Shown in pieces: positions 1-13,847 of a stretch of 64,000 bases of DNA. Position numbers and translations under genes: made by a program. How positions within the stretch are numbered: position 1 is the first letter of the stretch; each line of letters begins with the position of its first letter. The DNA is from Tetragnatha versicolor (taxonomy: Eukaryota > Arthropoda > Arachnida > Araneae > Tetragnathidae): positions 53,391,945 to 53,455,944 of the forward strand of contig JANDEH010000006.1 of NCBI GenBank assembly GCA_024610705.1. Direction: 5' to 3'. Below the pieces are notes generated by a model. It was not told the origin of the DNA, did not search any database, and saw only the letters and a list, made by a program, of their open reading frames with translations.

Positions 1-440
1 GGGATCGGGTACGTGCCAATCAATGCCCTGCCGTATGTACCTGGAGTTGGATTGAATTCTGCTGGAGAATAAAAGCCTAATTAGTTCAATTCCGGAACAT
101 GTAATTCAATTCATAAAATCGCCCTGGCAATTTAAGGTCTGTCACGAAGACAATGGAGGGAGAAAACATAGACGCGTTTTCTGTGAAAGGGTGTTTGGTT
201 TAGGGATGAAAGACACATGAAAGAGAATTTCTGTGAAATTTCCGTATTATTATTATTCGATTGCGCTTTGTGTGTCTATCATCTATTTGCTGCAATAAAG
301 CGCACCTTGCATAAATCATGTTCCATATGATTGAATTCGATGAACTTTGCTAATTTCCTTTTATATTACAGTCTCAAATATTCACGATGCAGCTAGCCAC
401 TTTTTAGTTAGTTGGATTTTGGCTATTATATCGGTTAATA
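1..440. other. AT-rich DNA, nothing recognised
   Basis: No open frame of note, no RNA gene and no clear repeat was seen in this stretch. Confidence 0.5.
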
Positions 441-879
441 ATGAGGTATTTGCATGAGTGAGGGATTTGCTTGATTTTATACTTTTTCGATACATTATGG
501 TCTAAAACCCCCAAATTTCTGATTTTTAAGTTCAAAAATGCATTTTAAATCATTTAAAATTCAATTTTATTTTTGCCAAAACGTCAGAAAAGTCACGTTA
601 TCAGAAACGGGCTTCTACTGGATGTGACGTCACAGCGCATGAAAACCATTGTGTTTTCTGTTTTCACGTGATCAGAAAACGGGCTTCTATTGGATGTGAC
701 CTCACAGCGCATGATTTGTGATTCGAAAGCGTTTTCGCGCCCAAACAAAAAACGAAATTTCAAAAATTTATATCTCAGAAACTAGGCTACGGGAATACTT
801 GATGTAAACGTCATTCTTTATGGTTTTTTTTATCTACTATTTTAATAAAATTTAATCTCAAAACGTGAGAATACCTCAT
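441..879. mobile_element. Possible MITE with short inverted ends
   Basis: The segment is bounded by a 10-bp inverted repeat (ATGAGGTATT at 441-450, AATACCTCAT at 870-879). Inside is an imperfect direct repeat of about 50 bp, 593-642 and 664-714. Each unit contains 'cgggcttct' followed by a TGACGTCA-like palindrome, which is TGACCTCA in the second unit. No clean target duplication is visible (TA on the left, TG on the right), so the boundaries are tentative. Confidence 0.4.
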
Positions 880-3643
880 TGTTGGTTGATTGCTTGATTG
901 AGGGAAATATCGTTGATTAATTAAGTGTGTATCACCATCTAAGCTAAATCAATTATTAAAAGAGGTATGTCGCAAATTTTATTAATACCGAAAAATATTT
1001 CCACGCCAATAAAATGAACGGTTATTATTATCACGGGCGTCAATCTCGGAGGGGACCGTATTTCTCCAAATTTTTATTTTAAAAAGGATGACGACAATTT
1101 ACCAATAGAGAAAATTTACCAATTTGTAACATAAAGAGACGCGTATAAAGAGGAGAACAGACCCCCCATGAGATATGGTACACAATATTTTCTGTTTAGC
1201 CAAAAAAGGGGTGAGCTCCCCCCTGAAAAAAATATTTTTACCAACTACAGCACTGGCTAGAGCATAGAAAATTTGATTTTGAAATTGTGTAATCGTATAA
1301 CACTGAAAATGAGTTTAACCCAGTTTTAAAAGGTCAAACTTGAAATGAAAATTCTGAGGGAGGACCCCCAGATTCTCCTTTTTGGTGAAAATTTACTCAA
1401 TTCACAAAAACTTGAACCACAATTTAATTAGATGATCTTAAAATCATTGCATGGGAAGCTTTAACGAAAAATTATCTTTGTATAATCACGGTCTTTTAAA
1501 ATTCTTCTGAAGATGAATCCCGAATGTCATCGTCCCCCCTCCCCCAATTTTCAGGAGCCGACGACGCCAATGATTGTTATGTCTAATACAGCAGGTTAAA
1601 AACAGCATCGGCTTCTTCGAATAAACCGATTTGAAAATTTTCAAGAAACGAAATTACGCATATAAACGGAAAAATATTAGGAGTTAGTGGAAACCATGCC
1701 CTTTTAAAACTAATGGTGTAGCTTCTCGGTTGTACTTCTTGGTCTTTTTTACAAAATGAAATACTAGTTTTGAGTGCAGGAAATCTTTGAATTGGGACTT
1801 CACTAAAAGGCACTTTCTATTATCCAAACGAATAAGGACATCCTAGGTCATTTCCACCAAAAGGTTCTTGAGCTTTTGTTCGTTATAACTAAATCCATAA
1901 AGTAGAAGAATCAAAAATATGTTTTAATTTAAAATTTTATACAAAGAATAGCTTTAATTTGTTTAATTATATTATTCGAAATAGATTAAAACGTTTTATT
2001 AATTTCATTTAAAACTGATTGAGGGGCAAATATTTTTTTTGAAAAATTATGTGTATCTTTCGATGATTATTGCAAAATTATTCATGAACTTACGAACTTG
2101 AAACACAACCTTGAGTCTGATTAAAAGAAAAAGCTAACCACACACAGTTTGAAACCATAAATTGTTCTTCTCAAAATAAATAGGAATCCGTCTCTTTACA
2201 TGATTAATGAAACGCATGAACAGTAATCAGGAAGATACAATGTAATCCTACCGATGTTATCCTGAGCTTCAAACAACAAAGAACAAGAAGCTACCCTAGC
2301 ATTTTCCCAGACATTCCCTGCCCTGATTAGCTCGGGGAAACGTCAGGGTTAACAAACACTGCCTACGAAATTAAGACATCATTCATCAGAGAATACACAA
2401 ATGAAACATTAGGCACAAATGGTACCAACTCCCGACAGTTGTTTTAGAGTAGACCCAACCATAATATATTAGCGCGCGTGTATATAAATTAGATTCTGAT
2501 CGAATGGCACAATGGCAGAATGAAAAATGAGCCCGGCGAAATTACACGGCACGGCCGTATCATTGACTCGTCTCCCCATTGAAATCTGCCGAACAAGAAC
2601 AAAAAAGCCAAGACAGGAAGGTTCTCTTCTGTCTCCACGGTGAGTTTTGGACCCACGTTTTCCAGATGAGATCGCGGACGAACGCTAATTTCGACCGCCA
2701 TTGCACGCCTAAGCGATTACGATGAAGCGATAACACGAACAACATAATGACTTCATTTTCCTTTCCTTCTTCTTTTCTTCGGTTCCACCCGGGTATGTAT
2801 AAAAAGGAAAGGCATGATATAATTTCCCGTTTCAATCCGTTGCCTTCGGAGACTAATCTCCCTGAAACATCGACAAATTCCACCGGTGGGATGAAAATGT
2901 TAAAGAAAAAAATCTTCTCTTTTCATAGCAGTACTGAAGTGAAGAGAGTATTAGGATGATTGAGGTGAGCCTGTTCAAGCGTGTATCTGATAGTGCTCGA
3001 CTTATGGTCAAAAAGTTTGAGAAGGCGATTGGAAAAAAAATGCTCCGGATTGTATAATTCAGTGCTTTGACCTGGAACGTTTGATAGTTATAACAATAAA
3101 AATAACCACCCATACATAGTTACGAAATATCTTGAATGGTCGGCCTTAACAGTTATTAAAGTCGGAAAACACCATGACATTTTCCCCTTACAATTGCCCT
3201 CTCATTATTTTTATAACATTCTGTTTTAATATTTTCTAAAACCACCATTCACTCATCCTCTAGTTAAACTTGTTGTCTTAAACTTTTATATATTGTAAAA
3301 CTAAAAAAAATTATATTTCTCCCTCTCAAAATTATGTAATTCATTATTTTTCCTGTTATCTCAAAAACTCGCCATCTCTTTTTGGGTACCTTTGATTTCG
3401 GGAGATACTGCATTTTCCCTTAAAAATAATTTCACTACCACAAAATTTCACTTTCAAGAAATAATTTTTTGTCTTCCTCTTCTTCTGACTCTTTTTATGA
3501 TTATCTTTCTCATTATCTATTATTTTATCATCATCCAAAATTTTGCTCAATATGCCCTAATACAGTGATCAGTCTAATATTAAACCACTAAATATTAAAC
3601 CAGCCCATTCCACTCTTAAGCAAGGGACACCGAAGGCAAAGTA
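880..3643. other. AT-rich DNA with decayed repeat-like blocks
   Basis: No gene was recognised. Around 1150-1560 there are C-run blocks ('gaccccc', 'ctccccc') of the kind seen inside decayed hAT-type elements, but no terminal repeats could be paired. Around 2480-2730 the sequence is GC-richer (includes 'gcacggccgt'). Several overlapping short open frames on both strands there show no recognisable domain. Confidence 0.4.
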
Positions 3644-3864
3644 CTGCTTAGCCAACGATAGTAAAAGGGTCCCGTGATTTTTACAGACGTTGCACGGCCG
3701 ATAGTACTCGAATTGTATGAAATAAAATCTCCATATTGATATTAACAGTTCCGCTCCTTGGTTAATATTAATATGGAGATTTTATTTCACACAAGTCGTG
3801 TACTATAAGGACGTGCAACGTCTGTAAAAATCACGTGACCCTTTTACTATATTTGGTTAAGTAG
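3644..3864. mobile_element. Foldback MITE, 221 bp
   Basis: Two arms of about 103 bp are inverted around a 14-nt loop at 3747-3760. The outer ends read CTGCTTAGCCAA and, as the reverse complement of the right end, CTACTTAACCAA. Both arms contain 'tagtaaaagggtc', 'cagacgttgcac' and 'aaataaaatctccatat' in matching order. The arms are imperfect, so the copy is not brand new. No coding content. The family was not identified. Confidence 0.75.
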
Positions 3865-5845
3865 AAGGAATAACAAAATTCAGTTGAGAAGCATAAACAA
3901 GTTCTTATTGGTACACATGGTAGCTATAAATTTTTAACCAGTTATTAATTTCGTATGCATAATCATAAGACAAACGTGTATCCCTCCCTACTTTAATAGA
4001 AATAATCGAAAAAGTATTTTGATTGTGGTCAGACTATACCAAGTCTCTCCATGAAGTTCTAGCTCACTCCTTGAAACCGTCCCTTCAAATTTCTCTTCCA
4101 CACATAAATCCCCATAATTTACAGATTAATCTTCGGGAGGTGGCCTCGTCCTCTTAAACTCCGTGGGAGAAAAGGTAGGTACTACATTAATTAAAAAGAT
4201 CGCTTCCGCGGTCGAAGCATATCGATCTGCAGCCGAGTGTATTAACTGATAATTACTCAACCGTCTGCTAATAAGCGATCAATAAAACCATTAATCGGGA
4301 GGGGGTCCATTCGATAAATCGATTCGACATTCTTTTGCGTGGATCGATTCATCGCCGAAAGAAGCCGAAAATGTAGCGAGAAACGCCCGCTGACAGAAAC
4401 ACTGTTACAAGGCCCATCAATAAAACATGACGGTGGATGTGGGGACATCATCGATGTAAAATTCAGCGATGAGGTTAATTGTATCGGAAAAGGCTTTTAA
4501 AAGGCAGCAGAAAGGATGTTTTGGAGGGAGGGAAATTTGTTTAATGCTTCGAGAGGGATCGTACGTTTTGTCAACGTCAGTTATGTGAACGAATAAGGAA
4601 GCATTGTTGTGTGTCTTGGGAAAAAATAGAAGCTGGCTTGTAATTTACTCTGTTCAGAGAGGGTGCGAATGGATAAACGTTATCGATTCAGGTTCGTGTG
4701 AAGCTTTAATTGTAATCGGTTAAATATAGACAAGCATTTAACGAGAGGTAGAATGCACGAGTTTTTGTAGGTTAATTTATTTCTCGGTTACTTATCTTAA
4801 GATATCAATTAGAATCAAACTTTTAATAGGAGTCCATTGGTGATTAGAATAAAAATTATGTTTAAAAATGTATTTACTCATAAATGTTTGACAAAGCCTT
4901 AAAATAATAAGCTGTGCACCATGTGCATGAGGTTGTTTAAATATAGGAGCAAAGACGTCGCATAGAAGATATTAAATTGCAAAGAGAAAACGAAATGGTA
5001 AATAACCAAAAAATACACAAAAACAATTTAAAGTATGTTTTTCTAAAATAAAATAAAAGCTTAAAAGAAGATACCTTTAAAAACTAACGTATGGATTATT
5101 TTTATGAAAAAAAATTATTATTTCTGTCCCTAAAGTAAACGAAAATGCCTCTACATAATAATGTTTTATCCGATTATGCTTATAGAATAACATGTTAAAC
5201 ATTCTGCACATTTCCGTCATCGCTTTACATTAAAATCCTCCATTCATCAGAAGCAAATAAATTGAGACATGATTTTAACTACAGTCTGTGCACATGCTAA
5301 ACAGACTTCACTGCTTAAAATCATCTAAATTACAATCACAACAACCAACAACAGCAACAAAAACACATCCCTATATCCTATTAAAAATTACCATAAACAT
5401 CTCATCCATTCCAATCCTTTCGGCACTTTTGATTTCATCAAGTTCTACATAATGCATGACCACCTTATCCTATCCACTCAACCAAATGCCATCCCTGAGA
5501 TAACAAACCATTTAAACATCCGCTCAAATTCACTCCATCCTCAGTAATCATGATGAAATTACCTGACATTAATTACCACACTATCGGTTGACATTCAAAC
5601 AAAAAACGAGCCCATGACCCTCCCTTAGAATTCCAAACAGACCCCAATCCAATGATACACCTCACAAAAATTGACACCAAGAGCAATTGAAGATCTTTTT
5701 TTTGTTCGATGGGGCCAAATCTCGATTGGAAGAGAGACGTCTCCTTATAATCTCCTGCAAGAGCGGATTTACATACATAGCTTTCAGCGACGCAGCTGTC
5801 GCGACTGGTGAAAACTTCTCCATATATTCCTCACTACAAGTCATA
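3865..5845. other. No gene; one GC-richer island
   Basis: Mostly AT-rich. The part 4190-4480 is GC-richer, with repeated ATCGAT/CGATTC-type words and 'ccattaatcgg'. It has no long frame and could be a regulatory island. 5650-5845 has overlapping 60-70 codon frames on both strands that I do not recognise. Confidence 0.35.
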
Positions 5846-6470
5846 CAGGGCCGTATCCAAGGGGGTTGCTTAGAAGTTCCAACATATCCCGAAATTTAGA
5901 CATTAATTTTTATAATTTGTTTTCCTTAAAAATTATGCGACTGCTCAAGGAGTGATGTAACCTAATGGGTCTCAAAATGAGTCAAAACACAACTTAGATT
6001 CCAAAAATTTCATGGAGGAGGACCCCAAACCTCCTCTCACGTTCACGGTTTATTAAACTAAGCTATTTTTCCTTCAATATTCTGCCACTGACAATGAAAG
6101 GTGTTCTTAGGGTGTAATCCAAAAAGGCCTCAAAATGAGCTAAAACGCTATTTTGAGGGGGTAATTTCTGAACTGTTTCTGGGCTAGGACCCCAAGATCC
6201 AACATCAATTTTACTTAGAATCCACTTTGTTTACAAAATTTTGAAATTAACTTTTATAAAGAGTTTTACTTAGTTACTTACAGTTTTACTTTCTACAATT
6301 TTACTTAGAATCCACATTGTTTAAAAAATTTAGTGACATTAACTTTTTCCAAAATTAATGTTCAATTTGTAAAGTCATCCAAAACTTGATGTAAAAAAGT
6401 AACCGTAAGGAGGTACCTCAGAAAAAATGATGGGTCAACCCCCTCGAAAATAAATCTAATTGCGGCCCTG
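5846..6470. mobile_element. hAT-like non-autonomous element
   Basis: The left end CAGGGCCG is inverted as CGGCCCTG at the right end, the CAGGG type of terminus usual for hAT transposons. The flanking 8 bp are AAGTCATA and AAGTTTAT, an imperfect match that could be a decayed 8-bp target duplication. The interior has 'ggaccccaa' blocks and long AT tracts but no transposase frame. Confidence 0.6.
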
Positions 6471-6488
6471 AAGTTTATTACATTATAA

Positions 6489-6883
6489 AGGGGCCTACAG
6501 ACGAGCAACTTGGTCATCAATCTGGGTTGATGACTGGATTGATGATTTTACACGGATCGCCAATCTGGTTGACAACCAAAATGTAAATAATGAGAAAAAA
6601 TTAATCATATTGTAACAAATTAATATATTTTGGTATTTTAAATGCAAAATTATATTTTATTTAATTATTTTCTCGTGCTAAAATTATATTTTTATAATTT
6701 TTAATGCTTAGTTTTTGTTATTTTCCTAGTAATATGTTCCGATTAAGCTCCGCCCACCAAGTTGACGATCAGATCATCAATCTGTAATTAAATCATCAAC
6801 TTCCTCACAGACGGCCAACTTGGTTGCAAATTTCGAAAATTGATGACCAGGCTGACGACCAAGTTTCTCGTCTGTGGGCCCCT
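6489..6883. mobile_element. PIF/Harbinger-type MITE
   Basis: The element begins AGGGGCCTACAGACGAG and ends CTCGTCTGTGGGCCCCT, and both sides carry TAA (6486-6488 and 6884-6886). A TAA/TTA duplication with a GGGGCC-type end is the signature of PIF/Harbinger elements. Subterminal copies of 'caacttggt' and 'gatgacc/gatgact' are repeated in both arms, typical of transposase-binding repeats. At 395 bp it is non-autonomous. Confidence 0.75.
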
Positions 6884-6889
6884 TAAACT

Positions 6890-6982
6890 AATGCCAAAAC
6901 CAGATTCTAAATCAATGAGAAAAACAATAGGATATTTTCTATCCCATCCTAACGGTCGCGTAGCTCGTCCCGCTGCATGTAT
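6890..6982 (+). repeat. Segment shared with 33950-34038
   Basis: This ~90-bp stretch aligns without large gaps to 33950-34038 on the same strand. Shared blocks include 'tctaaatc', 'ataggа'-like words around ATAGGA, 'attttc' and 'gcatgta', with the overall order kept. By eye identity is roughly 70 percent. It is either an old dispersed repeat or a duplicated conserved element. No function can be assigned. Confidence 0.5.
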
Positions 6983-9960
6983 ATCCGGACTAATAGCTGC
7001 CTTGGGGATTCGGGCACAAATTTACTGGGTGGGGCAGATTAGTTAAGGGAGGAGGATGTTATTACACGAAGGGCTTTGGGAACAATGATTACTCTTTCTG
7101 CCACTTTTAATTGAGAACCTTCAGATCAGTCTTTAAGAAGCTTCCACAAACTTATCTCTTTGAGACTTGTAAGGGTTGCCTGGAGCAGGGATGTTTTACA
7201 ATGTAATACCATTTTTTGGTGTCTTTCGAGTGTTGTGGTGATCAGTCACCGGAGGTTTTAGGTTGGTCTCTTGGAGGAAACAGGTGCAATGTGTTTGATA
7301 TGAGGAGATAAGATAAAAATTCTTGATTAATGGGGTGAAATGAAAGTGGTTCGCGGTAATTTGAGAGTATAGAAAGGAAAGTAGTTTTTATGAAGTTATA
7401 AAACGTAATTAAATATACGCTTCGAAAGTTTTCCCATATTTTACCTATTAAAATGGTACTTGCTAGCGGATATTTATCAAGGTAGTGATGAAACACTGTG
7501 TGTATTATCTACAGTGAATAATGTTAATTGGTAAGTTCTCTCAAAATTGAGATACTTTTTTTGCAATCATTTTGAACACAATTTTTTTATGAGCTTCTGA
7601 TTTTAATTATGTAATTACTAAGATGTTTAGAGATAAAATACATTGAATAATTTAATTCCCAATTTATATGTTTGAAAAAGCCAAAAAACTGGCAATTGTC
7701 TTTCTTTACGTGTTTTATGATAGTTCGAATTTAAAGTCATATAAAATAATATAATCTTATTCATACATTTAACATTGAAGAATAGTAAAACAATTATTAA
7801 TTTTTTAACATTTAAGAAAGATAGCTAGTTTAAGTTTATTATTATTTCAATTTTTTGCCTATGTTTCAATTGTTTTAATTAATTAAAACATAATTTAATG
7901 AATTCTAAAATACTGACTACTATTATTAAACATCCATGAATTAAATATTAACACACTAACTTTCTTTAATACCTTCATCGTGCATTTTATGCGTCCCTTC
8001 AAAAGTAAGGTTCATATAAATATCCAAATGTCTTAAACTACAAAATAATGAAAACATCTACCAAAACGCAATGGTATACTACTTCTAGAAGCACGCATGT
8101 GATGCTTTTACTTAATTCCTCCTTTTTTTTTTAGTAGAAAAGATGTAAAACGCGCTTCTAAAAAGTTACAGAGAGTGAGATCCAACAAAAACTTAAGCAC
8201 GAATCTAGGATGATTGCTTTCTCAACCATTTTTCAAGCTTGACGCGTAATCATATTTTTATAACTCTTCGAGTAAAAAGCAAAGGGTGTAATGTGAAAAT
8301 AATTGCACTTAAACAAAAACATCCAGAGTTTATTCCGATGCAAAATTTTTCTTGGGCGTAAAAAATGAACTAACTTCCAGACATTTTCCAAAAACGCGAA
8401 ATCGCATTTCTCTTTATACATTTGCGTAAAATCCGTCAAGTGTGTCACGAATAATAAAATGATCAACGAATGTACCTGCGAGCTGTAAGTAATCAGAATT
8501 TATCTTCGGCTGGAGATTTTTCAGGCGAAAAATGTGCATATTTCAAAAGAAGGACATGAATACTCCCTGGAAGAAAGACCGTCTTTTATATCTAAGAGGA
8601 ATCTGAAGTTGAATGGGTATATTTTTCTTACGTTTAAAACAGTCAGTTTTTGTACATATATATATTTTCAAATCGTAAAATATGCTTAAAATCCATTAAA
8701 CTATTTTCTATTTATATTCATGTCTACGGAAAAATAAATTTTCTTTGAGAGTTTTCTTTGAGAGAAAAAACATCAAGGATATTTCGTGTTTTTAAAAGCA
8801 TGCATTTTGTATGAAACTGAAAAGGAATTTTGCTAGTAAAAAAAGTGGTTATATAACTGAAAATTAAGATTTTCATTTTTTAAGATAAACATTAAAGATT
8901 TTTTTCTAATTAAAGTGCAGATCAGAGTAGGTAATAGTTATTTGGGTTTAAAACATTTTGAAAGTTAGTGATTCTTTTAAAACATAATTTGCATACAGAA
9001 AAGTGCTTTAGATTATTGAAGAATTTTTAGAGAGTACCAAACGTAAAAACAGGAACTGAATTTTAAAAAACATTTTGGTTAATGCTTTTCCGTTAAAAAG
9101 CTCGCTTGAATAACGTTTGAATTTTACCATCAATAAAAATGTCCATATTGTCGAAGTATGTTTAATTCAATATGGAGGATCGCATGCTTTTTTTTTGGAT
9201 TAGCCAACGTAAAATATTAATTTTAAAAAGTGTGTATTAATAAAATGAAGCTTAAAATATCTAAGGATAAATAATAACCATTTATTAGGGATATTTTCGT
9301 CCGATAATGAGGAAAAAAGCATGTAAGGTATCAAAACTCCAGATGTAAAAAGCTAATTCATCAAATATAAAAAAACTCTTTATTTGAACTACAGATTTTT
9401 AGGTGAAGGTCACAAATAACCTTTATCTTTTTTCTCGGTATTCAGAGAAAAAATGAATTCAAAAACTTCATTGTATAAACTACAAAACCTCGCAGGCATA
9501 CCGAATAAAAAAGCGAACTGTAGATACCAAGTGTGGTCAGGTTCGTTTTTAGAAATTCCCACCGATAACAAACCCTTTAAAAAAGTCACAAAAAAGAACA
9601 GCTTCCTTTCTTTTGTTGCGAAAGATCGGAAAACTTCACGTAACTCATTTATTTCTTCTCCATATCCAGGGGAAACAAAACAAAGCAAAACTTCTGTTTG
9701 AATTCACCCGAGAAGAACTAGAAAAAACAAGAATAAAGAAACGGTCCTTTCTTATTCGCCTTTCCAGTTCAATTAGAAAATACTTATTAAAGGGAAATCG
9801 GAAAGATTCCTCCTTTGTCAGTTAGCGAACGAAAATACGTAGTAGGATTTCTTCGTCTTCTTTGTGTGTTGGCTCTTCATGGTTTTGCTCCAAACAACTT
9901 TAATTATTCGTCTTTCGCGGAACTTTGCTTTCCATTTGAAATGTAAGTATTTGTACACCA
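6983..9960. other. AT-rich DNA, nothing recognised
   Basis: Homopolymer-rich AT DNA. Short frames near 8230-8470 and 9410-9830 are on opposite strands and overlap one another. They have no domain and no codon signal that I can see. Confidence 0.45.
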
Positions 9961-11274
9961 CGGCTGGCAAATGCTAATGAGTTAGGGCGTTTATTTGAAA
10001 CAGTTTTCTCGTTTTAATTGAATTTGTTTATTCATACTTGGGATTTATTTTGGCGCTTTGAATGATTTATTTTGTTTTCTGGAGTAGTACCTAAAGCCGT
10101 TGATAAAAATGGAGACGCTTAAGTATTTGGCTCCTTGACGAGAAAAGCGAGGAAATAATGAGGGGCCGGACTTAAAATCTTGTTGCAAAGGGAGCATTCA
10201 CAAAATTATTTTCCTCCTCCCTCAAAATATAAAATCAAAATTTAGGGTTAAGAGATTAAATGTAAAGCCCATTACATAAAGTTTCTCATTAATATTGCTG
10301 AGTAATTGTTTGAAAATTGCTTCATCCATCTAGTTAGCAATACAAAAATCTACATTAAGTACAAATTCTAAACTTAAATCGACATTTATTTCATCTTATC
10401 TTAACTATATCAATCGCTTTGTTTTGATTTTATAATAAAGGTCCCCCCTTTAACAAGTAAAAGTTCAAATCAAATGTTAACAATATAATTTATATTGCAG
10501 GAATAAAGTTCAATTCCCCTGCAATATATTTTATCTATTTTAATTCCTATGAGAATCAATTCAATGGGAATACAAGTTCTCTTTTTAAAGTTTTATAAAG
10601 GTGGTCAACAAAAGTTTCCTACCAAAAACCCGTCAAAAAGACTTGTTCAAGTGATGCATTTCGTTTAAAAGTTTGAGACACTCAATTAAACTTTTGCCCT
10701 TGTGCGTGTAACTTGAAAATCAAATCTATATGCATTACACAGCTGGGTGTGTAAAGAAGTTTAATAACACTGGTCTGCCCCATTATCTTCTATGTCTTTT
10801 GTCAAGAATGAATGAGTAATTATGATAACGAAGACACCATGTGGCTATTGTCCACTTTTCAGTGACAACTGTGACGCGAAGTGAAACGCAACCTGTCATA
10901 CATAATTGTTCTTTTAGGAGTCAAAGAAGTTGACCGTTATGGCTATATGAGAGGATTGTCAGACTTTATTCAATTAGGATTCTTACCAACACTTCAACAG
11001 AAAATATTCTAACAAAACACATTTCTAATAACCAGATGGACTGGATCAAAACAACATCAAATATTTTGAATAGTAAGAGATTCTTACACTCTAAAATATT
11101 TTTAACTATCAGAAATGTGTCAAAAGTTTAAACAAGATGAATTTAAAGACAATCAATCATCAGTCACATTTAAAAAATGTAATGATTTAATAAATTAAAC
11201 AGAATACTTTGATTTACAAAAATTACGAAGATAAGGATCTTCATTTTACTTTGATAACATCTAGAACCAAATCC
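9961..11274 (+). repeat. 1314-bp tandem duplication, unit 1
   Basis: The unit starts 'cggctggcaaatgctaatg' and ends 'tctagaaccaaatcc'. It is followed directly by a second copy with a period of exactly 1314 bp. Reading the two side by side I see no difference. The unit is AT-rich and non-coding, with one internal hairpin in which 'atattgcagg' pairs with 'cctgcaatat' (near 10490-10530). Either a very recent duplication or an assembly artefact (unmerged haplotypes). Confidence 0.9.
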
Positions 11275-12588
11275 CGGCTGGCAAATGCTAATGAGTTAGG
11301 GCGTTTATTTGAAACAGTTTTCTCGTTTTAATTGAATTTGTTTATTCATACTTGGGATTTATTTTGGCGCTTTGAATGATTTATTTTGTTTTCTGGAGTA
11401 GTACCTAAAGCCGTTGATAAAAATGGAGACGCTTAAGTATTTGGCTCCTTGACGAGAAAAGCGAGGAAATAATGAGGGGCCGGACTTAAAATCTTGTTGC
11501 AAAGGGAGCATTCACAAAATTATTTTCCTCCTCCCTCAAAATATAAAATCAAAATTTAGGGTTAAGAGATTAAATGTAAAGCCCATTACATAAAGTTTCT
11601 CATTAATATTGCTGAGTAATTGTTTGAAAATTGCTTCATCCATCTAGTTAGCAATACAAAAATCTACATTAAGTACAAATTCTAAACTTAAATCGACATT
11701 TATTTCATCTTATCTTAACTATATCAATCGCTTTGTTTTGATTTTATAATAAAGGTCCCCCCTTTAACAAGTAAAAGTTCAAATCAAATGTTAACAATAT
11801 AATTTATATTGCAGGAATAAAGTTCAATTCCCCTGCAATATATTTTATCTATTTTAATTCCTATGAGAATCAATTCAATGGGAATACAAGTTCTCTTTTT
11901 AAAGTTTTATAAAGGTGGTCAACAAAAGTTTCCTACCAAAAACCCGTCAAAAAGACTTGTTCAAGTGATGCATTTCGTTTAAAAGTTTGAGACACTCAAT
12001 TAAACTTTTGCCCTTGTGCGTGTAACTTGAAAATCAAATCTATATGCATTACACAGCTGGGTGTGTAAAGAAGTTTAATAACACTGGTCTGCCCCATTAT
12101 CTTCTATGTCTTTTGTCAAGAATGAATGAGTAATTATGATAACGAAGACACCATGTGGCTATTGTCCACTTTTCAGTGACAACTGTGACGCGAAGTGAAA
12201 CGCAACCTGTCATACATAATTGTTCTTTTAGGAGTCAAAGAAGTTGACCGTTATGGCTATATGAGAGGATTGTCAGACTTTATTCAATTAGGATTCTTAC
12301 CAACACTTCAACAGAAAATATTCTAACAAAACACATTTCTAATAACCAGATGGACTGGATCAAAACAACATCAAATATTTTGAATAGTAAGAGATTCTTA
12401 CACTCTAAAATATTTTTAACTATCAGAAATGTGTCAAAAGTTTAAACAAGATGAATTTAAAGACAATCAATCATCAGTCACATTTAAAAAATGTAATGAT
12501 TTAATAAATTAAACAGAATACTTTGATTTACAAAAATTACGAAGATAAGGATCTTCATTTTACTTTGATAACATCTAGAACCAAATCC
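11275..12588 (+). repeat. 1314-bp tandem duplication, unit 2
   Basis: Second copy of the unit at 9961-11274, apparently identical. The sequence before unit 1 ends '...ttgtacacca' and that after unit 2 begins 'atcatttaac', so there is no obvious long homology at the breakpoints. No transposon terminal repeats border the unit. Confidence 0.9.
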
Positions 12589-13466
12589 ATCATTTAACTA
12601 CTAAAATTTATTTAAAAAAATTAACATGCGATTTCCCTGAAGTTACACAGTAAAAACATAGCAATAATCAAGAAAGCAGTTTTGAAACATCCGAAATAGC
12701 ATGTTGCTATGACAATCTGTGTACAAGGTAAACTTAAAATGTTGCAATCTGCGTTGCTTCAAAAATACTTTTTACTAAACTGAAAATCACACTTTGAATT
12801 CTCAACCTCCCCATGGAAAAGGATAAATAAATTTGTAATTATCTCCTAATAAAACATCGATAAAAAGCCTACACAAAAAATATACATATTTCTATAATAA
12901 AAGACACAGTGATGAATAACAGAGAAACTCATTTTAAAGAAAGATTCCTTGTAATATATTAAAATTTCACTGAAAGAACAGTGATTTGATTAAACTATGC
13001 TTGATTTTGTGATATTTCCAACCTTGCATTATAAAAAAACACCTCATCGTTCTCATAATTTCATTACTTCATAGAGAAAAATGCGATCAATGTTTACAGG
13101 AATCTCAGTGTTTTTTGTTAATTCATTTTCTGCTGTATAAACATTGAACAAAAGTAAAATACTCGACGAGAGCAGAAAAAAAATAATTAATGTTTCCTTC
13201 ATTCTCTTTAGGAATTTTTGATGAAATATTTCTTTTAGGCAAAATGGGTGTTTCTGAGATTTTACGCCGTGTAATGAATGCGTAATCATATTAATGATAG
13301 CAATGCAATGGGAAAAGGGAAATGTTTCAGCACTTTTTTGCATTATTTTTTGGTTGAGTGCGAAAATATCACAGGTTCTAGGTTTTTAACTAGTTCTTGC
13401 GCATTCAAATAATATTGTGTTTAGCTTCTACATTTACGTAATGAACGATGTAGCATTTCTTTTGTA
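12589..13466. other. AT-rich DNA, nothing recognised
   Basis: A 96-codon minus-strand frame at 13053-13343 has no recognisable motif, is AT-driven, and is not supported as a gene. Confidence 0.45.
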
Positions 13467-13847
13467 TGGACGGTGTCAACCGGTCACTAGTCACACCTCT
13501 CCGTTAACTTCCGTTTTAAGCCACTGAGGAAACTCATATTTTTGTTTTATAGCTCAGTGCTTTAAGCTGAAAACTCCGATTACTAGTTGACCAGATCATT
13601 TAAAATTTTAAATAAAAGTAAATAATATTTCGAATTAGTAATTTGAATTTTATAATAACTTTTATTATTTAATAAATTTATGTTTTTGTCTTAAATTTCG
13701 TTGTAAATTTAAAATTTTTTAAAATAAAATTTATCAGTGAGGCAAGACGTCACCTTAAGATGGATAAATAAACCCTACAATTTATGAATTTCAACTATGC
13801 AATCGGATTTTCCATATCGGTAAGTTACTTCCGGTTGACACCGTCCA
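13467..13847. mobile_element. TA-flanked MITE, 381 bp
   Basis: The terminal inverted repeat TGGACGGTGTCAACCGG is perfect over 17 bp at both ends. TA dinucleotides flank both sides (13465-13466, 13848-13849), as expected for the Tc1/mariner superfamily. The interior is AT-rich with no transposase. Confidence 0.75.

Noticed and set aside
9961..12588. Reading the duplicated unit as an LTR pair
   Set aside because: The copies are directly adjacent with no internal region, primer-binding site or polypurine tract.
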